A DNA stretch of 64,000 nucleotides from Pseudophaeomoniella oleicola (taxonomy: Eukaryota; Ascomycota; Eurotiomycetes; Phaeomoniellales; Phaeomoniellaceae), in contig QWDQ01000005.1 in assembly GCA_003868215.1 (NCBI GenBank), positions 434,001 through 498,000 of the forward strand, in the 5' to 3' direction. The notes beneath the pieces are model-generated. The model was not told where the DNA came from, made no database searches, and saw nothing but the letters and a program-made list of their open reading frames with translations. Positions 1-11,428 of this stretch are shown piece after piece. Position 1 is the stretch's first letter; every line of letters begins with the position of its first letter. The translations under genes were made by a program, and so were the position numbers.

Positions 1-306
1 TCTTCAAATTGAAAGTTGAATTCACCCAGACAATTTGACGCGGCATTCTCACAGACTCATTATGAGCGCCGTGTTGTATTAGCTGGGGAGACCAAAATCT
101 CTAAGTCATACTCTCAAGAACGGCAGCTAGGCTACCCATGAGCTGACTTGTCCCGTGGGTATCGACACAATTGGTTTGTCCAAGCGATCTCTTCTGCCAC
201 CATGATACTCCCTATCCTATGAGCAGAGCTTAAGCTCCCATCAGACCTAGTCATCAACGTCTCGCCTCCTTTGCAAGTCTTCTCACCCACAACCCAAATT
301 TCCTAT
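1..306. other. Intergenic leader at window edge
   Basis: No gene is visible here. It is probably the promoter and 5' leader of the F-box-like gene that follows. The reading frame of that gene stays open upstream to about 271, but the first in-frame ATG is at 307. Confidence 0.4.
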
Positions 307-1326
307 ATGGCTATAACCACCGTTATGTCGCCACTGGCGCCTCCCAGCTCCGTCAATCGAATCAAACCCCCACCAAAGTCGCGTACAACGGCCCCTGTGT
401 TTCAAGAGCCATTCAGGTTCTTTGATCTGCCTTTCGAAATACGAAGCACAATCTTTGAACTCGTTTTGCTTGCGAAACCTGGGAAACATCTGCGAATTCG
501 ACGGAGAAGGAGAGGCGGCCCACCTCGATTAGCCCTGTTTTTGGCTTCTCGTCGCATGCACGATGAAGCTTCATACGTATTTTACACGAGTCAAGTATTC
601 AGGCTCTTTCCCTTACAGGATTTTCAACCTTTACCGACGGTACGCGACATCTCTCCGAGGTATCGAGAGTTGATAACAAGTATCGAGTTGATCCTGGGCC
701 CAGGATGGACTTCGCCACCCAAGGATTGGAAAGTAACCCCTCAACTTGGTTTGTCGGTCATGAAACGCATAACAACGCTTCAAGTCTTTATCGAGATCGA
801 CCCATCCCATCCAAGCTTGCGTGGCTGGCGTGTGTCGGAAGATTTCTACACCAATTTTGCAGGTAGTCTGTTGCACGATATTTTGGCCGGCCTACCAGTT
901 GTGAAGTACGTACAAATCGATTCGAATCCTTCCGTAGAAGCTACGGGACCCCTGGTGACGCGTCTTTTGCAAGAGACAGCATTAGCCAATTGTCTCGCGA
1001 AATGGGGGCCTGGGCCTAAGGGCAGAGCGACAGACAATATACTTGTCGAGCTGCTTTCGAAAGTTGAGCCGTGGCTCAAACCTAAATTCCCGGACAGACC
1101 GGATGGTGACCTTCCATACATCATCCTTGACGAGCACGGACAATATATTCTATGTACCCCTTCTCGTCTACCGACACCACCTCCTGACGGAGATGGCGAT
1201 GGCGACGATGAGACCGTGGCTGGACCCTCGGTTGAAACTGGGAAGGTAGGTATAGAGCCACAGCACAGCGATATGGACGAACTGGCAGACAGGATTCATA
1301 GGATGCCATCGATAGTTGAAGAATAG
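307..1326 (+). CDS. F-box-like (2EXR-type) fungal protein
   Basis: A single-exon gene of 339 residues. The segment around residues 35-90 (FFDLPFEIRSTIFELVL, then a basic stretch, then LFLASRRMHDEASYVFY) matches the pattern LPxEIRxxIYxLVL...LLxxxRxxHxEAxxxFY. That pattern is typical of the very common fungal F-box-like/2EXR domain. In canonical F-box proteins this helix binds Skp1; whether this family does is not established. The middle of the protein looks like the usual poorly conserved companion domain, and the C-terminus is acidic and disordered (GDGDGDDE). The start was placed at the first in-frame ATG, with a second Met seven codons in at 325. It converges on rpn11, with about 230 bp between the stop codons. 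The substrate or partner cannot be inferred. Confidence 0.75.
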   Translation: MAITTVMSPLAPPSSVNRIKPPPKSRTTAPVFQEPFRFFDLPFEIRSTIFELVLLAKPGKHLRIRRRRRGGPPRLALFLASRRMHDEASYVFYTSQVFRLFPLQDFQPLPTVRDISPRYRELITSIELILGPGWTSPPKDWKVTPQLGLSVMKRITTLQVFIEIDPSHPSLRGWRVSEDFYTNFAGSLLHDILAGLPVVKYVQIDSNPSVEATGPLVTRLLQETALANCLAKWGPGPKGRATDNILVELLSKVEPWLKPKFPDRPDGDLPYIILDEHGQYILCTPSRLPTPPPDGDGDGDDETVAGPSVETGKVGIEPQHSDMDELADRIHRMPSIVEE

Positions 1327-1553
1327 TGGCATTCAAAGGGGCTATTGCTTTGTATATTTAGCGTTAATGAGATCCACGTCTTCTGAAAAACCTCATAAAC
1401 AGCCTCGCAAGCGTAGATGTGTTCTATTACAATGTCTGCACGTTGTGTAAAAAGGGATCACCCCAAACTCACGACGTGCTCGTCCTATGAATTCCGTTGC
1501 TCAACTCCGCCTAAAGCGACCATTCCCTTTTCTCCCTTCCCCAGCAGACTCAC

Positions 1554-2832
1554 TCACATTTCCTCGTCCAAGTCCATTTCACCTCCAGCACCGTTCGAAT
1601 GACCATTTGCCTGCTGATCCTTTGGCTTCGCTGTGCTTGCTTCCTTGTCGATCATCTGTCTTGAAACGGCGACGATGTTGTCTTCGATCAACTCTTGATA
1701 TACATCTTCGATATCTGTGTAACCGGTTAGTTCGACCTCATCTTGAAAGATCTGGAGAATGGGGGAAATGGATGGGTTTGGCATACGTTTCTTTGGATCC
1801 ACTTTTCCGACATATCTTGTCTTTAATTGCTCCTTCGTGAGCTCGGTTTCTTCTTTTACTCGTTTCTCGTAGCCGTCTGCGAGACCGACGAGGCGTTGTA
1901 ATTTGTCCTCGTTTTTCTTCTTTTCGTCCTTGAAGTCCGCCATCTCGAGCGCATCTGTCCATACATGCTTGTGCAAGTTCATCAGCATGTTCTCCTCCAA
2001 GCCGGTCTTCCTGTAGTTGATGCCAATGCTGTAATAATGTCTGTTCAGGCCGTGGATCAAGGCTTGTATGGAGGGCTTGTTAAGGTGACCAACGTTCGAC
2101 GTAGTCTGGCGTGGTTCTTGACCCATCATGAGTGTAGTTGGCTGGATCAGACGGAAGGCATCAATGACGACTTTTCCTTTCACAGATTGTATAGGGTCTA
2201 CTACGACTGCGACAGCACGTGGGGTCAGTTGTTCGAATGACTGTTGTGTGTTGATATCGACAGAGGAGAGCCAGCAGCCAAACCCAGGGTGAGAGTGGTA
2301 CCAGCCGACAACGGTCTCGGGTCTAAGTAGGACAAGGTCAGCATGCCTGGTAGAACGTCTTTGCGCATCATCGAAACTCACCTTCCGGTCTGCCGTAACA
2401 TGTCCATCATCTTCGTCTGAAACACTGGATCGACTGCTTCAACACTGACACCTGTACCACTCTGAGGCATTGCAAAGACATCCACCACTCGCACAGTAAA
2501 ATCATCAACAAATTCTCCAAGCATCAAACCCATAACCTCCATAGGCACACCGGCTCGTCCGTGTCGTAACATCTTCAGTAATGCAAGGGATGATATGTGA
2601 ACGGTTTCGGCGTTATCGATGAGGTTAGGGTTGTCCTAGATTTATTGCCGTCAGCATAATGTCAATCTATACGATGCCTTTGAGATTCAATGCAAGTCTG
2701 CGATATGAGTATGCGTTGCAGCTCGTGCAGTTGCGCCTGTGGCGGTAATGAGGGTTCTCATACTTGGCCTGGCTGTGTGCCACTCATTCCCATGCCTTGT
2801 GCGGCATTGAGCATGCGCTGTAATCGTTCCAT
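1554..2832 (-). CDS. rpn11: 26S proteasome regulatory subunit Rpn11 (JAMM deubiquitinase)
   Basis: Rebuilt as four exons: 2832-2764, 2635-2382, 2322-1787 and 1714-1554, giving 339 residues. The introns are 128, 59 and 72 bp with GT/AG ends, and the last has a CTAAC branch sequence. Rpn11 is the zinc metallo-isopeptidase of the proteasome lid, removing ubiquitin chains as substrates are translocated. The MPN+/JAMM residues are all present: Glu56 in MEVMG, His117 and His119 in HSHP, and Asp130 in SSVD. Yeast equivalents lie about eight residues earlier because the N-terminus is slightly longer here. The N-terminus [15 protein letters not shown] and the joined [13 protein letters not shown] are both family-like, which supports the splice choices. 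The tail is acidic (GEMDLDEEM). At 339 residues it is somewhat longer than the 306-residue yeast protein. Confidence 0.95.
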
Positions 2833-3597
2833 TCTGACTCAACGTTCCTCTATCACAGCGGGGGAGAAGGCGGCGATGGACGTAGAAGACTATGTGGCTA
2901 CTGGTGAGAGCTGGAAAATCGATGACGAGAAAGGCTATGGCGAACTCAGATTCTTCGTTGCACGCCCAATTCTAGGGAAAGTGTAGCTCGCGGGTTGGAC
3001 TTTCGATTTCAAAGTCGCCAGGAACAGGAGGAAGAGTGGCAGAAATTCTGGTCTGTTATGGTAGAATTATGATTATTCAAGGTCAGTCAGTTTGTACTGT
3101 ATCAGCATCAAGCGATCCCGGACTTTTGGAGCTGTCGCGTTCGGCGGCGGCCTTCCGCATCACTTGGCGTCATGAGCTCCGTTTTCACTACCGCAGCTTC
3201 AAACACCGCACCTAACCACACGCAAGCTCGCAAAGTCATACACTTCACAAGGTATCAACATATTCTGGTCTGTTCGTCCATCTCGGATGAGAATTTCATT
3301 GTCTGTTTCTTTCTACGTGCAACAACACAAACATTACTCTCATCTCTCACGGCAGCAACATTGACAGTATGCTGCGCTCAATAGAGTTGCTCCCATAGGA
3401 GCTGTGCGAATGAGGTTCGACATCTTGTCGCATTCCTGCTGTGGCTGTCTTGCATATCCTTCATAACCAGAGTACCTTTCTTGCATTGTCTGCAGAAGTA
3501 CAATAGTTTAGCTTTGCCCTTCGCCCATCCGTGTCTCATGAACTGACCATATGCTTTGAATATTCTGGCATCCCTATTCCTGCACATTCCTTCGCGT
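2833..3597. promoter_or_regulatory. Intergenic region upstream of rpn11
   Basis: About 765 bp between the rpn11 start and the 3' end of the next minus-strand gene, so it should contain the rpn11 promoter. I looked for a proteasome control element of the yeast GGTGGCAAA type and saw none. Short open frames here have no coding character. Confidence 0.4.
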
Positions 3598-4659
3598 CTA
3601 TTTGCTTCCACGGCTGAATCGACTTGCCTCCTTCAATCTGATACCGTTCACAGCTGTATTACCGCTCTGGTTGAGTACCATCCACTGCTCAAATATTTCC
3701 CATTCGTTACACTTCTCCAAGAAATGCTTAACCTTTTGTTCTTCGGAAATGAAGTTATTGCCAGGATGAGTTGGATCCTCTGAGTCTTCGACAGTATCAT
3801 CGACATGGTAAGCTTCTCCAGCCACAGGTTTCCCCCAAAGTCGAGGCTCTCCGTCAGTATCAACCTCGATCCCAGAGTTTTGAGAGCAAAACTTCCAGCA
3901 GTTGCCTGTGATCTCCCAGACGGGATTGATTTGATCACGAGGGATATATGTGTCTGTTTGAACCAAGGTATCGATGGGCAGCTTTGGTACGGTTCCAGTG
4001 TAGCACCCACAAGAGAACATGCGATTGGAAATTTGACTAGCAACAGGATGATCCGGTCCAAAGATCGCCTTTGGCATATGATATTTGAACCCATGCCCAC
4101 ATGCGAAGCGAAGGTAAGCAAGTTCATATCGCACAGCGAGATGGACGGGAGAAAGTGGGATGGCTGCACGATCAGACCCAAGTGGGCCGATACTAGGATC
4201 TTCTCCGGCAGCATTCCAACTCTTGATGTCTGGATGGTCATCCGCCTGCGTTGATGCTTTTTCTCCAAAGCGTTGGCATGTCTTGAACTGATTGGCAGGA
4301 GTCATATGATCACCGCACGCTCTGTTTGGCATGTATGCATAGCTTAGAGTCATGTTAGCAGCATGCACTCAACAATCCCATACCCTTACTTCAGAGACTT
4401 ACTTGAGGTCTTGACCATCGTTGAAGGTGGCAATGTCATGCATTTTACCGCGGCAATGCTCACAGCAGGTCAAGTAGCTGTGTACTGTGGGTAACTGAGG
4501 GCTTTTACAGAGGTGCACGTGCTTTGCATCCACTGTTGCAACTCCATCTTTTGCAGTTGTTTTGGCCTTGGGATTCTTGGTGATCGCTTCTTGACAGGCG
4601 TGAGGCACAAGGGACGTGTGTCCACAGTGAAGATGGATCTGGGCTTCGAGAAAGCACAT
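3598..4659 (-). CDS. Cys/His-rich protein of unknown function
   Basis: Two exons, 4659-4403 and 4342-3598, separated by a 60-bp intron (GTAAGT donor, GCTAAC branch, TAAG acceptor), give 333 residues. I do not recognise the family. It has regularly placed Cys/His groups: HCGHTSLVPHAC near the N-terminus, CCEHC near residue 70, RACGDH just after the splice, FACGHG mid-protein and MFSCGCYTG beyond it. Repeated CGH motifs suggest several zinc sites, which is an inference. The C-terminal third is acidic with Trp/Phe-rich helices (FLEKCNEWEIFEQWM). There is no signal peptide or membrane segment. It is transcribed away from the Mtc1-like gene, sharing a 750-bp promoter region. Splicing is well supported because both exons lie in the same frame with a clean branch site. 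Confidence 0.65.
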
Positions 4660-5408
4660 ATTGATAGCACTGAAGAAGCTCGAGTGTTTGTAAAGGCTCA
4701 GATGAAGCTCTTACATAAAGTGGTCGATTGTGCAGCAAGACGTTGTTGCAGTAGGAGGGAATGAACTTTTAACCCAAATCCAAAGAGAAAGCGATGGTGA
4801 AGGAAGTGGATGTGCCGGAATCTAAACATCGATTGGAAAACACGTGCCTGGTATGGCGCCGCATGTCAACACAGACCCTCCACGACCTTACCACTACAGA
4901 TTGGAATTACAACGGCGTTGGTTGGGCATAAAGCAAAGGCGTATCCCAGAGCCACAGCATGCAGTCATCTCTCATACAGCCTAAAGGCAACATCGTCTTG
5001 TTTAGTGATTCAGCAATACACAATCTAAGGTGCGAAACATGTGATTCTCAGTGACTTTTTTCCATGACTTCGCGGCGTTACCGTAAAGATGGAAAATGTC
5101 TATACTGTAAGCAGGGAGGAATCTCCTAGCATAGAACAGTAGCTTTGTGATAACGAGATTGGTGTGATAAGTTGCATAGCAACTCAAATTCGGTGATGTC
5201 TGAGAGCAGTTCAAGCAGGATCGTGGACAAAACGACGACATCACCCATTCACTCACTTATCCCTTATCGTTCCGTTTTGGGAAACGCTTGGACCCTTTTC
5301 CCCAGACAACCTCGAAGCTTGTGTCAACAGTCAATCCATCGATAACTTAGACAGCAACATACAACTTAGCAATATCTAGCAAGTCCCTTTAATTATTCTC
5401 TGAAGACT
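4660..5408. promoter_or_regulatory. Divergent promoter region
   Basis: About 750 bp between two diverging genes, the Cys/His-rich unknown on the minus strand and the Mtc1-like gene on the plus strand. No additional gene is evident. The last 100 bp before 5409 are pyrimidine- and A-rich, as expected of a 5' leader. Confidence 0.4.
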
Positions 5409-7020
5409 ATGACTTCGAATAAAGGAAAGTCTGCTCCAACTAACGACGAGCTTCTTGCTCAGTTCGATGACCTTGGTGTGGAAGATGTACCCCCGCCGCC
5501 TACCAAGCCCAAGCCAGCCAGCAAACAAGCTACAAAGTCAGAACAAGCAGAAAAAGATCTTCTAGCTGAGCTCAACGACCTGGCATCGCAAAGGCCAGCC
5601 AGTCGACCGGCCACGCCATCTTTGAGAGCAACACCTGCGACAGCTAACACCCAGTCTCCGAAGAGGACTTCAACAGCTACTCCGCCTCCACGTACAAGCG
5701 ATGAAACGAAGTCGGTAGCTGGAGCGCGAAAGTCAGGGGAAAGTACAAGATCTTTTCATCAAGCATTTACGCCTGCTACAACGGAGGAATCTCCAGAACC
5801 TGAAAGCAAGCCCAATGCCAATTCTGGTGGAGGCTGGTGGGGTGGCAGTAGCTGGGGAGGACTACTTGCAACGGCTACCAAAGCTGCAGGGCAAGCGCAA
5901 GCAGCTCTTAAAGAGATTCAGAAGAATGAAGAAGCACAAAAATGGACTGAACAGCTTAAGGGAAACGTTGGTACTTTGCGCGGACTAGGTATCTCAAATC
6001 TATCGCTGGCATATAGCATACAAACACTAACTTACTTCAGGTGGAAACTTGCAGCACCTTGGTCTCAACACGTTCACTGAGATCCTGCACATCGTTGCTC
6101 CTCCTATCTCCCAGCATGAACAACTTCAGATCCACATAACACACGACTTTACCAATTACCCATCCTTAGATCCCCAGATCTACTCTGTCTTTTCCCGAGT
6201 CATGTCCCAAGTCGAAGGCGGTTCTTTGATGGTCATACAACGCGGACAAGAATCTAGCCCCCGTCGTGAAGACGGTCGCACCTCAAATGCTGCAGGCTGG
6301 TCTGACGGCCCTTGGTGGCGTGCTACCTCCGGTGGTCAACGCAGCATCAACGCTGTTTCTGGCCTTGTACCAGGGACGAAACTCGCACGCGCAAGCGCCG
6401 AATCCTACGCTTCTGAATTCTTTTCGCAGACCGGTGGCGTCGAAGCTGCAGCTAAAGCCGCAACCGAAACTCTCTCCGAGTCTAATCCAACAAGGTCCAG
6501 CAGTATCTTCCTATCCATCCAAGCGATCCGCGAGAAGGAGAACTTAGGTGGTCAAGATCTCTTCGCTGCATCTTCAAGCGAGCAGCAGTCTTCTACCGAT
6601 TCTAGCATCCAAGAAGTGAATCCAGAACCGTCTGAAGAAGTCTTCTTTGCTATATATCTCCATGATCCGATACACAGCATCGCTTACTCCGCCCTCTCCC
6701 AAGCTCTCCCTGCCAAATGGGTCGATTGGTTGGACGCCACAGCATCCGAATCAGATCCCAGCTCTGGTCTCCCTGACTCGATTCGAGAGATAATCGAAGC
6801 CGGAGGAGTGGACCCACGAGAATGGATTGCCGAATGGGTCGATGAGACGTTACAGTTAGCTATCGGAGTCGTCGCGCAAAAGTACGTTGCTAGACGTATG
6901 GGCGTCGGTGAAGGATCGGGGTTGGCTGGAGCAAAGGGAAAAATGAAAGCAGGTATCAATGAAGGAGAAGTTGTCGGCGCAGGTGCAGGCGAGACTGCGC
7001 GAGCTGTTGCTGGCATGTAA
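5409..7020 (+). CDS. mtc1: Maintenance of telomere capping protein 1 family (DUF5427)
   Basis: Two exons, 5409-5988 and 6041-7020, with a 52-bp intron (donor GGTATC, acceptor TTCAG), give 519 residues. The first 150 residues are Pro/Ser/Thr/Lys-rich and disordered. Next comes a Trp/Gly-rich turn (GGGWWGGSSWGG) and an amphipathic Ala/Lys helix. After the splice comes the conserved core, beginning about residue 194 with LNTFTEILHIVAPPISQHE and QIHITHD. Mtc1-family proteins were named from a yeast genetic link to telomere capping. They associate with membranes of the early secretory pathway, and no enzymatic activity is established. The core also contains FFAIYLHDP and LPAKWVDWLDA, typical of the family's C-terminal half. 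The assignment rests on recalled family features, not a search. Confidence 0.82.
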
Positions 7021-8103
7021 GCTAGCCACTCGCAGAGGACACAAGGGAAAAGCTCTAAGTCATTGATATCGGCACGGATCGATCCCACTTTGACCAGTAA
7101 CGAAGTCAAACGGCAAGCCTTGTCACCTTCTTTCGAGAATCGTCGGCTTCTTTCTCATTTGCCTTTTTTTCTTTAATATCGTACACGTCATGGGATACAC
7201 TCAGAAACGAACGAACGAAAGGTCAGAAGGAGTCATTTGGTTTCCCAAGGGCTCACTCATCATGGTGTTTATGTGTGTGTGTTTTTAGCACATTGTATAT
7301 TTAGTAGGTATTTTAGATACATAGGTAATTAGTGAATGGGTTAATGAGAACTTCCTTTTTTTCTTCCACCGGGTTTTCCTCTTTGGATCGTGGTGTGAAA
7401 TTGTAGATGGATGTTTTGTTCTGCTAGTAAGAGAGGGAGAGGGTGGTCTTCTTTTACTAGTAGATGCCTCTCTTTTCCTTTTTGACGGCCTGGGGTCTAG
7501 AGACTATGACAGATCCTGATCCAGAGGGTGGATTTGAGAGATATACCTGCCTTTATGTCTGTCTGTCTGTCTGTCTGTCTGCCGGAACCGAGAAAGAGAC
7601 CGGAGCAGTTGCTTGCTTGCTTGCGTGCTTGGTTGGTCTTGCAAGGGTATTGCCGACTGGATGGAGGAGATACGGAATGCGCTCTGGCAGACGTTGGGGA
7701 CTTTTGAGGTATTTCGGATACGGTCGTGGGCCTTGCTGGGTCGAAGGAGAAGGAGGGAGAGAGGTAAGAGGTAGGAGGTAGGAGTATCGGTGATGGACCA
7801 AGTTCGTTGTCGTAGAGAGGATTCGAAGAAACTCAAGTGTTGATAATAAGTCATTGTGCTTGGTCATTGATGCCCTCGAGTGAATTTCGTTCCCGAGGTC
7901 TTGACGGAGAGCCCATGGGAGTGGCATTTGATCGACCTACTCTTTCGTCCCCAGCGGCTCAGGGTTCCTAGACAGCAGACGATGTATTATCGCAGCCCGA
8001 GGCATGCGACATTCGATAGGAGCAAATTCCATCTGTCTCTCTCTCTCTCTGTGTGTGTATGTCTGCGTATATGCAAGTGGGTACACAGACCCACCTCACC
8101 ATC
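7021..8103. other. Convergent intergenic region with (TCTG)n microsatellite
   Basis: About 1.1 kb between convergent genes, probably mostly 3' untranslated sequence. It holds a TCTG tetranucleotide run at about 7557-7582, a GCTT-rich run just after, and a (TC)n/(TG)n stretch near 8036-8060. Open frames across the tetranucleotide run are repeat artefacts. Confidence 0.6.
7557..7582. repeat. (TCTG)n microsatellite
   Basis: Six to seven uninterrupted copies of a four-base unit in the 3' region between convergent genes. Confidence 0.9.
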
Positions 8104-8400
8104 TCACTTCTTCCCCTTCACACCGCCTTCCTTATTCCCATCTTTCCCGGGCTTCCCCTTCCCCTTCTTCCCTCCACCGCCCAACATCTCCAAATATCCC
8201 GCCCGCTCGCCCAACATCTTCTCCGTCTGCGCCACCAAGCCCGACGAGAGCTTGTGCGCCATTTTCTTCTGCCTCTTGAGAACAGCGGATTTTTTGGGGG
8301 GGAGGTTCTGGGGTCCTTTTCGCGTTACGCCGGGCTTGGTGTTGCTCTTCTTCGTTGCAGCGAAGGAAGTTTTGGACTTTTTGAGCGGTGCTTGGGCCAT
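8104..8400 (-). CDS. Small basic DUF2462 (UPF0390-like) protein
   Basis: A 98-residue single-exon gene starting MAQAPLKKSKTSFAATKK. This Lys-rich N-terminus, followed by GPQNLPPKKSAVLKRQKKMAHKLSSG, matches the DUF2462 family of very small basic eukaryotic proteins, related to the human Leydig cell tumour 10-kDa protein homologue. No biochemical role is established. The density of Lys/Arg suggests nuclear or nucleolar localisation, which is an inference. The C-terminus is Gly/Lys low complexity (GGGGKKGKGKPGKDG). The frame stays open 50 codons upstream, but the family start is the ATG at 8400. Two Trp-free, mostly charged halves with a short middle helix make an enzymatic function unlikely. 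Confidence 0.8.
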   Translation of the reverse strand: MAQAPLKKSKTSFAATKKSNTKPGVTRKGPQNLPPKKSAVLKRQKKMAHKLSSGLVAQTEKMLGERAGYLEMLGGGGKKGKGKPGKDGNKEGGVKGKK

Positions 8401-9308
8401 TATTCTTCTAAGATGGTTGGGGGGACTGCTAGACGGATGGGTTTCGCTAAGGCGGTTTCCACGTTGGAGAGGTTGCCTGGAGTTGTCAAAGGTTTTAAGC
8501 GGCAATGCGATTGATGGCGGTCGAGTGGTAGACTGAGCAATAAATTTCAAGAAATAAGAGCATTATCGGATGGCTGATCCACAATTAAATTCAAAAAGTT
8601 ACGATCAGATAAGATATGGAACGTTTTCCACCCTTCGCCCTCCATGCCTAAAACGAATAGTTCATGTTCATCTGCATGTCTACCTTTAGTGGTCAACGTC
8701 GCTCGCAAGCTATGAATGATCTACTGAACAGCGCAAGAGACCCTGCTCTCCATGCTGCATGTCAAGGTCTCGTTACTGGTTGTTCTGCTGCCTTCGATAG
8801 GTCGATGGTCTGATATCCATAAGACATAGCAACAAATTCCTATCATGATTGCGCTGGCTAACATCAGCCATCTATCTCGATGTCAAGGTTCTACTTGTGG
8901 AGTCGGTACTTATACCGAGGCGAGCCAGTGGACGATACAAGTGGAAAGCAGGGCAGAAAGAGAACATGATGTCAACTAAGAATATCTCAACATCGGACCA
9001 GGAGTAGGGTATATCGATAGCAATTCGCACTTATGCTAGATCCTAGGTTGGGGTGATGCTATGTGTTTTCATATGCCTAGCCTATTGATCCATCCAGAGA
9101 ATTGAGATGGTGTGAGAAGCTCGTCATATCCGTGATAATCTTCCTAGCTAGATATCTCATCGCCGATTTTCCATTAAAATCGGCTATGGTTCCAGCGTAC
9201 CGTTCATTGCAACGTATGAGCTGTGCTTTGTATCGGAAACACCATACAATGGTCTCTTTCGACCGCTTCTTGTTTCGCCCACATCATGTATACCGCCCCA
9301 AGAACACT
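8401..9308. other. Intergenic, no gene seen
   Basis: About 0.9 kb between two minus-strand genes. It should contain the promoter of the DUF2462 gene and the 3' end of the next gene. I see no RNA gene or repeat. Confidence 0.4.
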
Positions 9309-10779
9309 CTAGACTCCTTGAGCTTCTCTCGCCTTGACCTTCTCCATCATCTTCTCAACTTCAACTAGCTTGTCCCTAAAGAAATCGCGACGCTGGAGAA
9401 TCTGTCGGTGATTCATTGCAGTATCCCAGGCAATGCATTCTTGCTTGAAGCCTTCGATACCTTTAAGCCGTGTCTCAATGAATAACTTAGGAACTCTGGC
9501 AACGCGATTGAAGAGTTTATCACGCTCACGACCCATGAGAATGATACCCTCTTCGGTCTTCTTGTCCACAATGCTTTGGAACTTGTACTGTATGAACTCT
9601 TTCAAAGCCTCCAATTCTTCAAGTGTTGGAAGAAAGTTTGCTGCATACGCTGGGTTCGTCATCGTAGATGGGGTTGGCGAAACTGTTGCTGCAACTGCAA
9701 TAGCAGGAGGGTCTGGTGTGGTGGTAGCAGTGGATGCCACAACAGGAGTGGAGACTGTGGCGACGTTTGACTTCCCGATAATGTTCTTTAGGTATGGGTT
9801 ATCCCGGAGGGCCTCGTCAACCGGTTTGACAGGTGGGGGAAGTGGTCGAGGGTAGGCATTGAACGGGCCATCAAGAACTGCACTACCAGCGTTAACGTAG
9901 ATAGACGAGTGCTCTGTAGGTTTAGCCGCTTTGTTTGTGCTAGTACCACCAGCCTGACCGCCTCCTTTCTTTGCAGGAGTGACTTTTTTCACTGATTGGG
10001 GCCTCGTAGACCGACGGCGCTTCGAGGTCGCTGGCCCATCGTTACCAGAGCTTACAGTGCGCTTGGAGGATGACGGTGGTGGCGTTATAGGAGATGGCGA
10101 CCTAGCAATCATTCCTCTGGTCATTGACGCCAAGAGAGCAGTTTTATCTGGCCATAGCGTGCTCGCAGCTTCAGATTCGAAACCTCTCTCGATAGCCTGA
10201 TGGACATCTTCAGTATTCGGGGAGGAGCCTCTGGATAATCGACGGCCTCACCTGTGGATTCACAGTACCTGTCTTTCTCATCCTAGTCAGGTTGCGTTCC
10301 AGATTACCTCCTCTGAATGGATCTAATCTATGGTTAGCCCACTTTCTTGAGAATGCAAGAATGTCAACAGCTTTTCAACACATGTGCTGGCTATGACAAT
10401 GGTGATCAAGACCATCTGCACTGGACAGAGTGAAAAGAGTAGATTATACCTTGTAGTGGGCTGTCTATAAGACCAGCAAGATCCTCCTCCAATGGACTTG
10501 TTGCCGACGTGTGAAAATCTGTTGCTGCAAGCGTTGGCGTTGTCATAGCACTGTAGATCATGCCGGAAGCCTGAGCAGCTGAGAGAGAGAAATTGTCTGA
10601 AAGTTCGGTATTGGCAGACGCACGGCGGGTGTTCCAATCTACGTTCGACAGAGGCATGTCGTTGACTATATCAGAGTCTCAGTACAAGGGAAACCACAGG
10701 TTGAAATTGGTTCGTTCAGGCATGACTTACCAGCGTTCTCAAAAGCAATGTTGAGTAAATTTGTCTCGTTATTAAACAT
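9309..10779 (-). CDS. Unrecognised, probably nuclear protein
   Basis: Four exons: 10779-10731, 10665-10450, 10322-10252 and 10196-9309. The introns of 65, 127 and 55 bp all have GT/AG ends and matching phases, giving 407 residues. I do not recognise the family. The N-terminal 110 residues include a conserved-looking RGGNLERNLTRMRKTGTVNPQ. A patch AIERGFESEAASTLWPDKTALLASMTRGMI follows across the last splice. Residues about 135-200 are basic and Ser/Pro-rich, with a likely nuclear localisation signal (SKRRRSTRPQSVKK) and Lys-rich runs. The C-terminal 110 residues are predicted mainly helical (LEELEALKEFIQYKFQSIV, then RRDFFRDKLVEVEKMMEKV). The third intron is the least certain: its acceptor was chosen because CATCAG restores phase 0. 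A chromatin or kinetochore role would be a guess. Confidence 0.6.
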
Positions 10780-11428
10780 GACTCAAAGGATATGAATGAT
10801 CACGCGTGCGCTGAGAAAGGGAAGATGAAGAAAGAATGATGACTGTACGAAGAATGAATATGAGAAAATCGAGAACGGAAGAAGATGCTAAGGAATTGTA
10901 GAAAATATTTTGGGTGAAGGAAAACGATATGAAATTGTCACAGTCAGTGTTGGGTTCTTAGACAAGGCCGCTGGATGTCGCTTCACTACTTGCAAAGATA
11001 TCACCACGAGATTCCTCACGGTGTAGAATGGGGAAGATCGTAAGTCATATCTCGCGAAAATCACATGTTGGATGGGTAGTAGTCCTAAGATGCAACGCCG
11101 CCCTGTATATGTCGATGTTCATATACGCCGAGACAAATATTCTCCTCAGGTTAACGGGTGAATGTGTGAAGGTGCATTTGACAGGTCGGTAAGTCATCGG
11201 CATGCTTCATCAAATACTACAGGACAGTATACCACAGTAATCAAATTTCCTTGGCGTTCACGATCTTACTCTTCCCCACATTCACAACTGAACTGCGACA
11301 GCAGCCTCATAACTTTCGGTCTAAGGTACAGTACTTCCAAGCTCTGTCCCATTACCTACAACTACTGCCATACCCCCAGTAGCGTCACAGTCAAGGTATC
11401 CCGAGTACCTCACAGATACTCGCCCATC
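10780..11428. promoter_or_regulatory. Divergent promoter region
   Basis: About 650 bp between the minus-strand unknown gene and the Y14 gene. The last 270 bp form an open frame continuous with Y14, starting at an ATG at 11162, but the composition looks like a leader and family members start at the later Met. Confidence 0.4.

Noticed and set aside
8004-8536. Three plus-strand open frames
   Set aside because: They are antisense to the DUF2462 gene and its leader; their Pro/Ser-rich content reflects the Lys/Gly codons on the other strand.
11162-11428. N-terminal extension of Y14 from an upstream in-frame ATG
   Set aside because: The extension has leader-like composition and Y14 proteins start shortly before the acidic segment.
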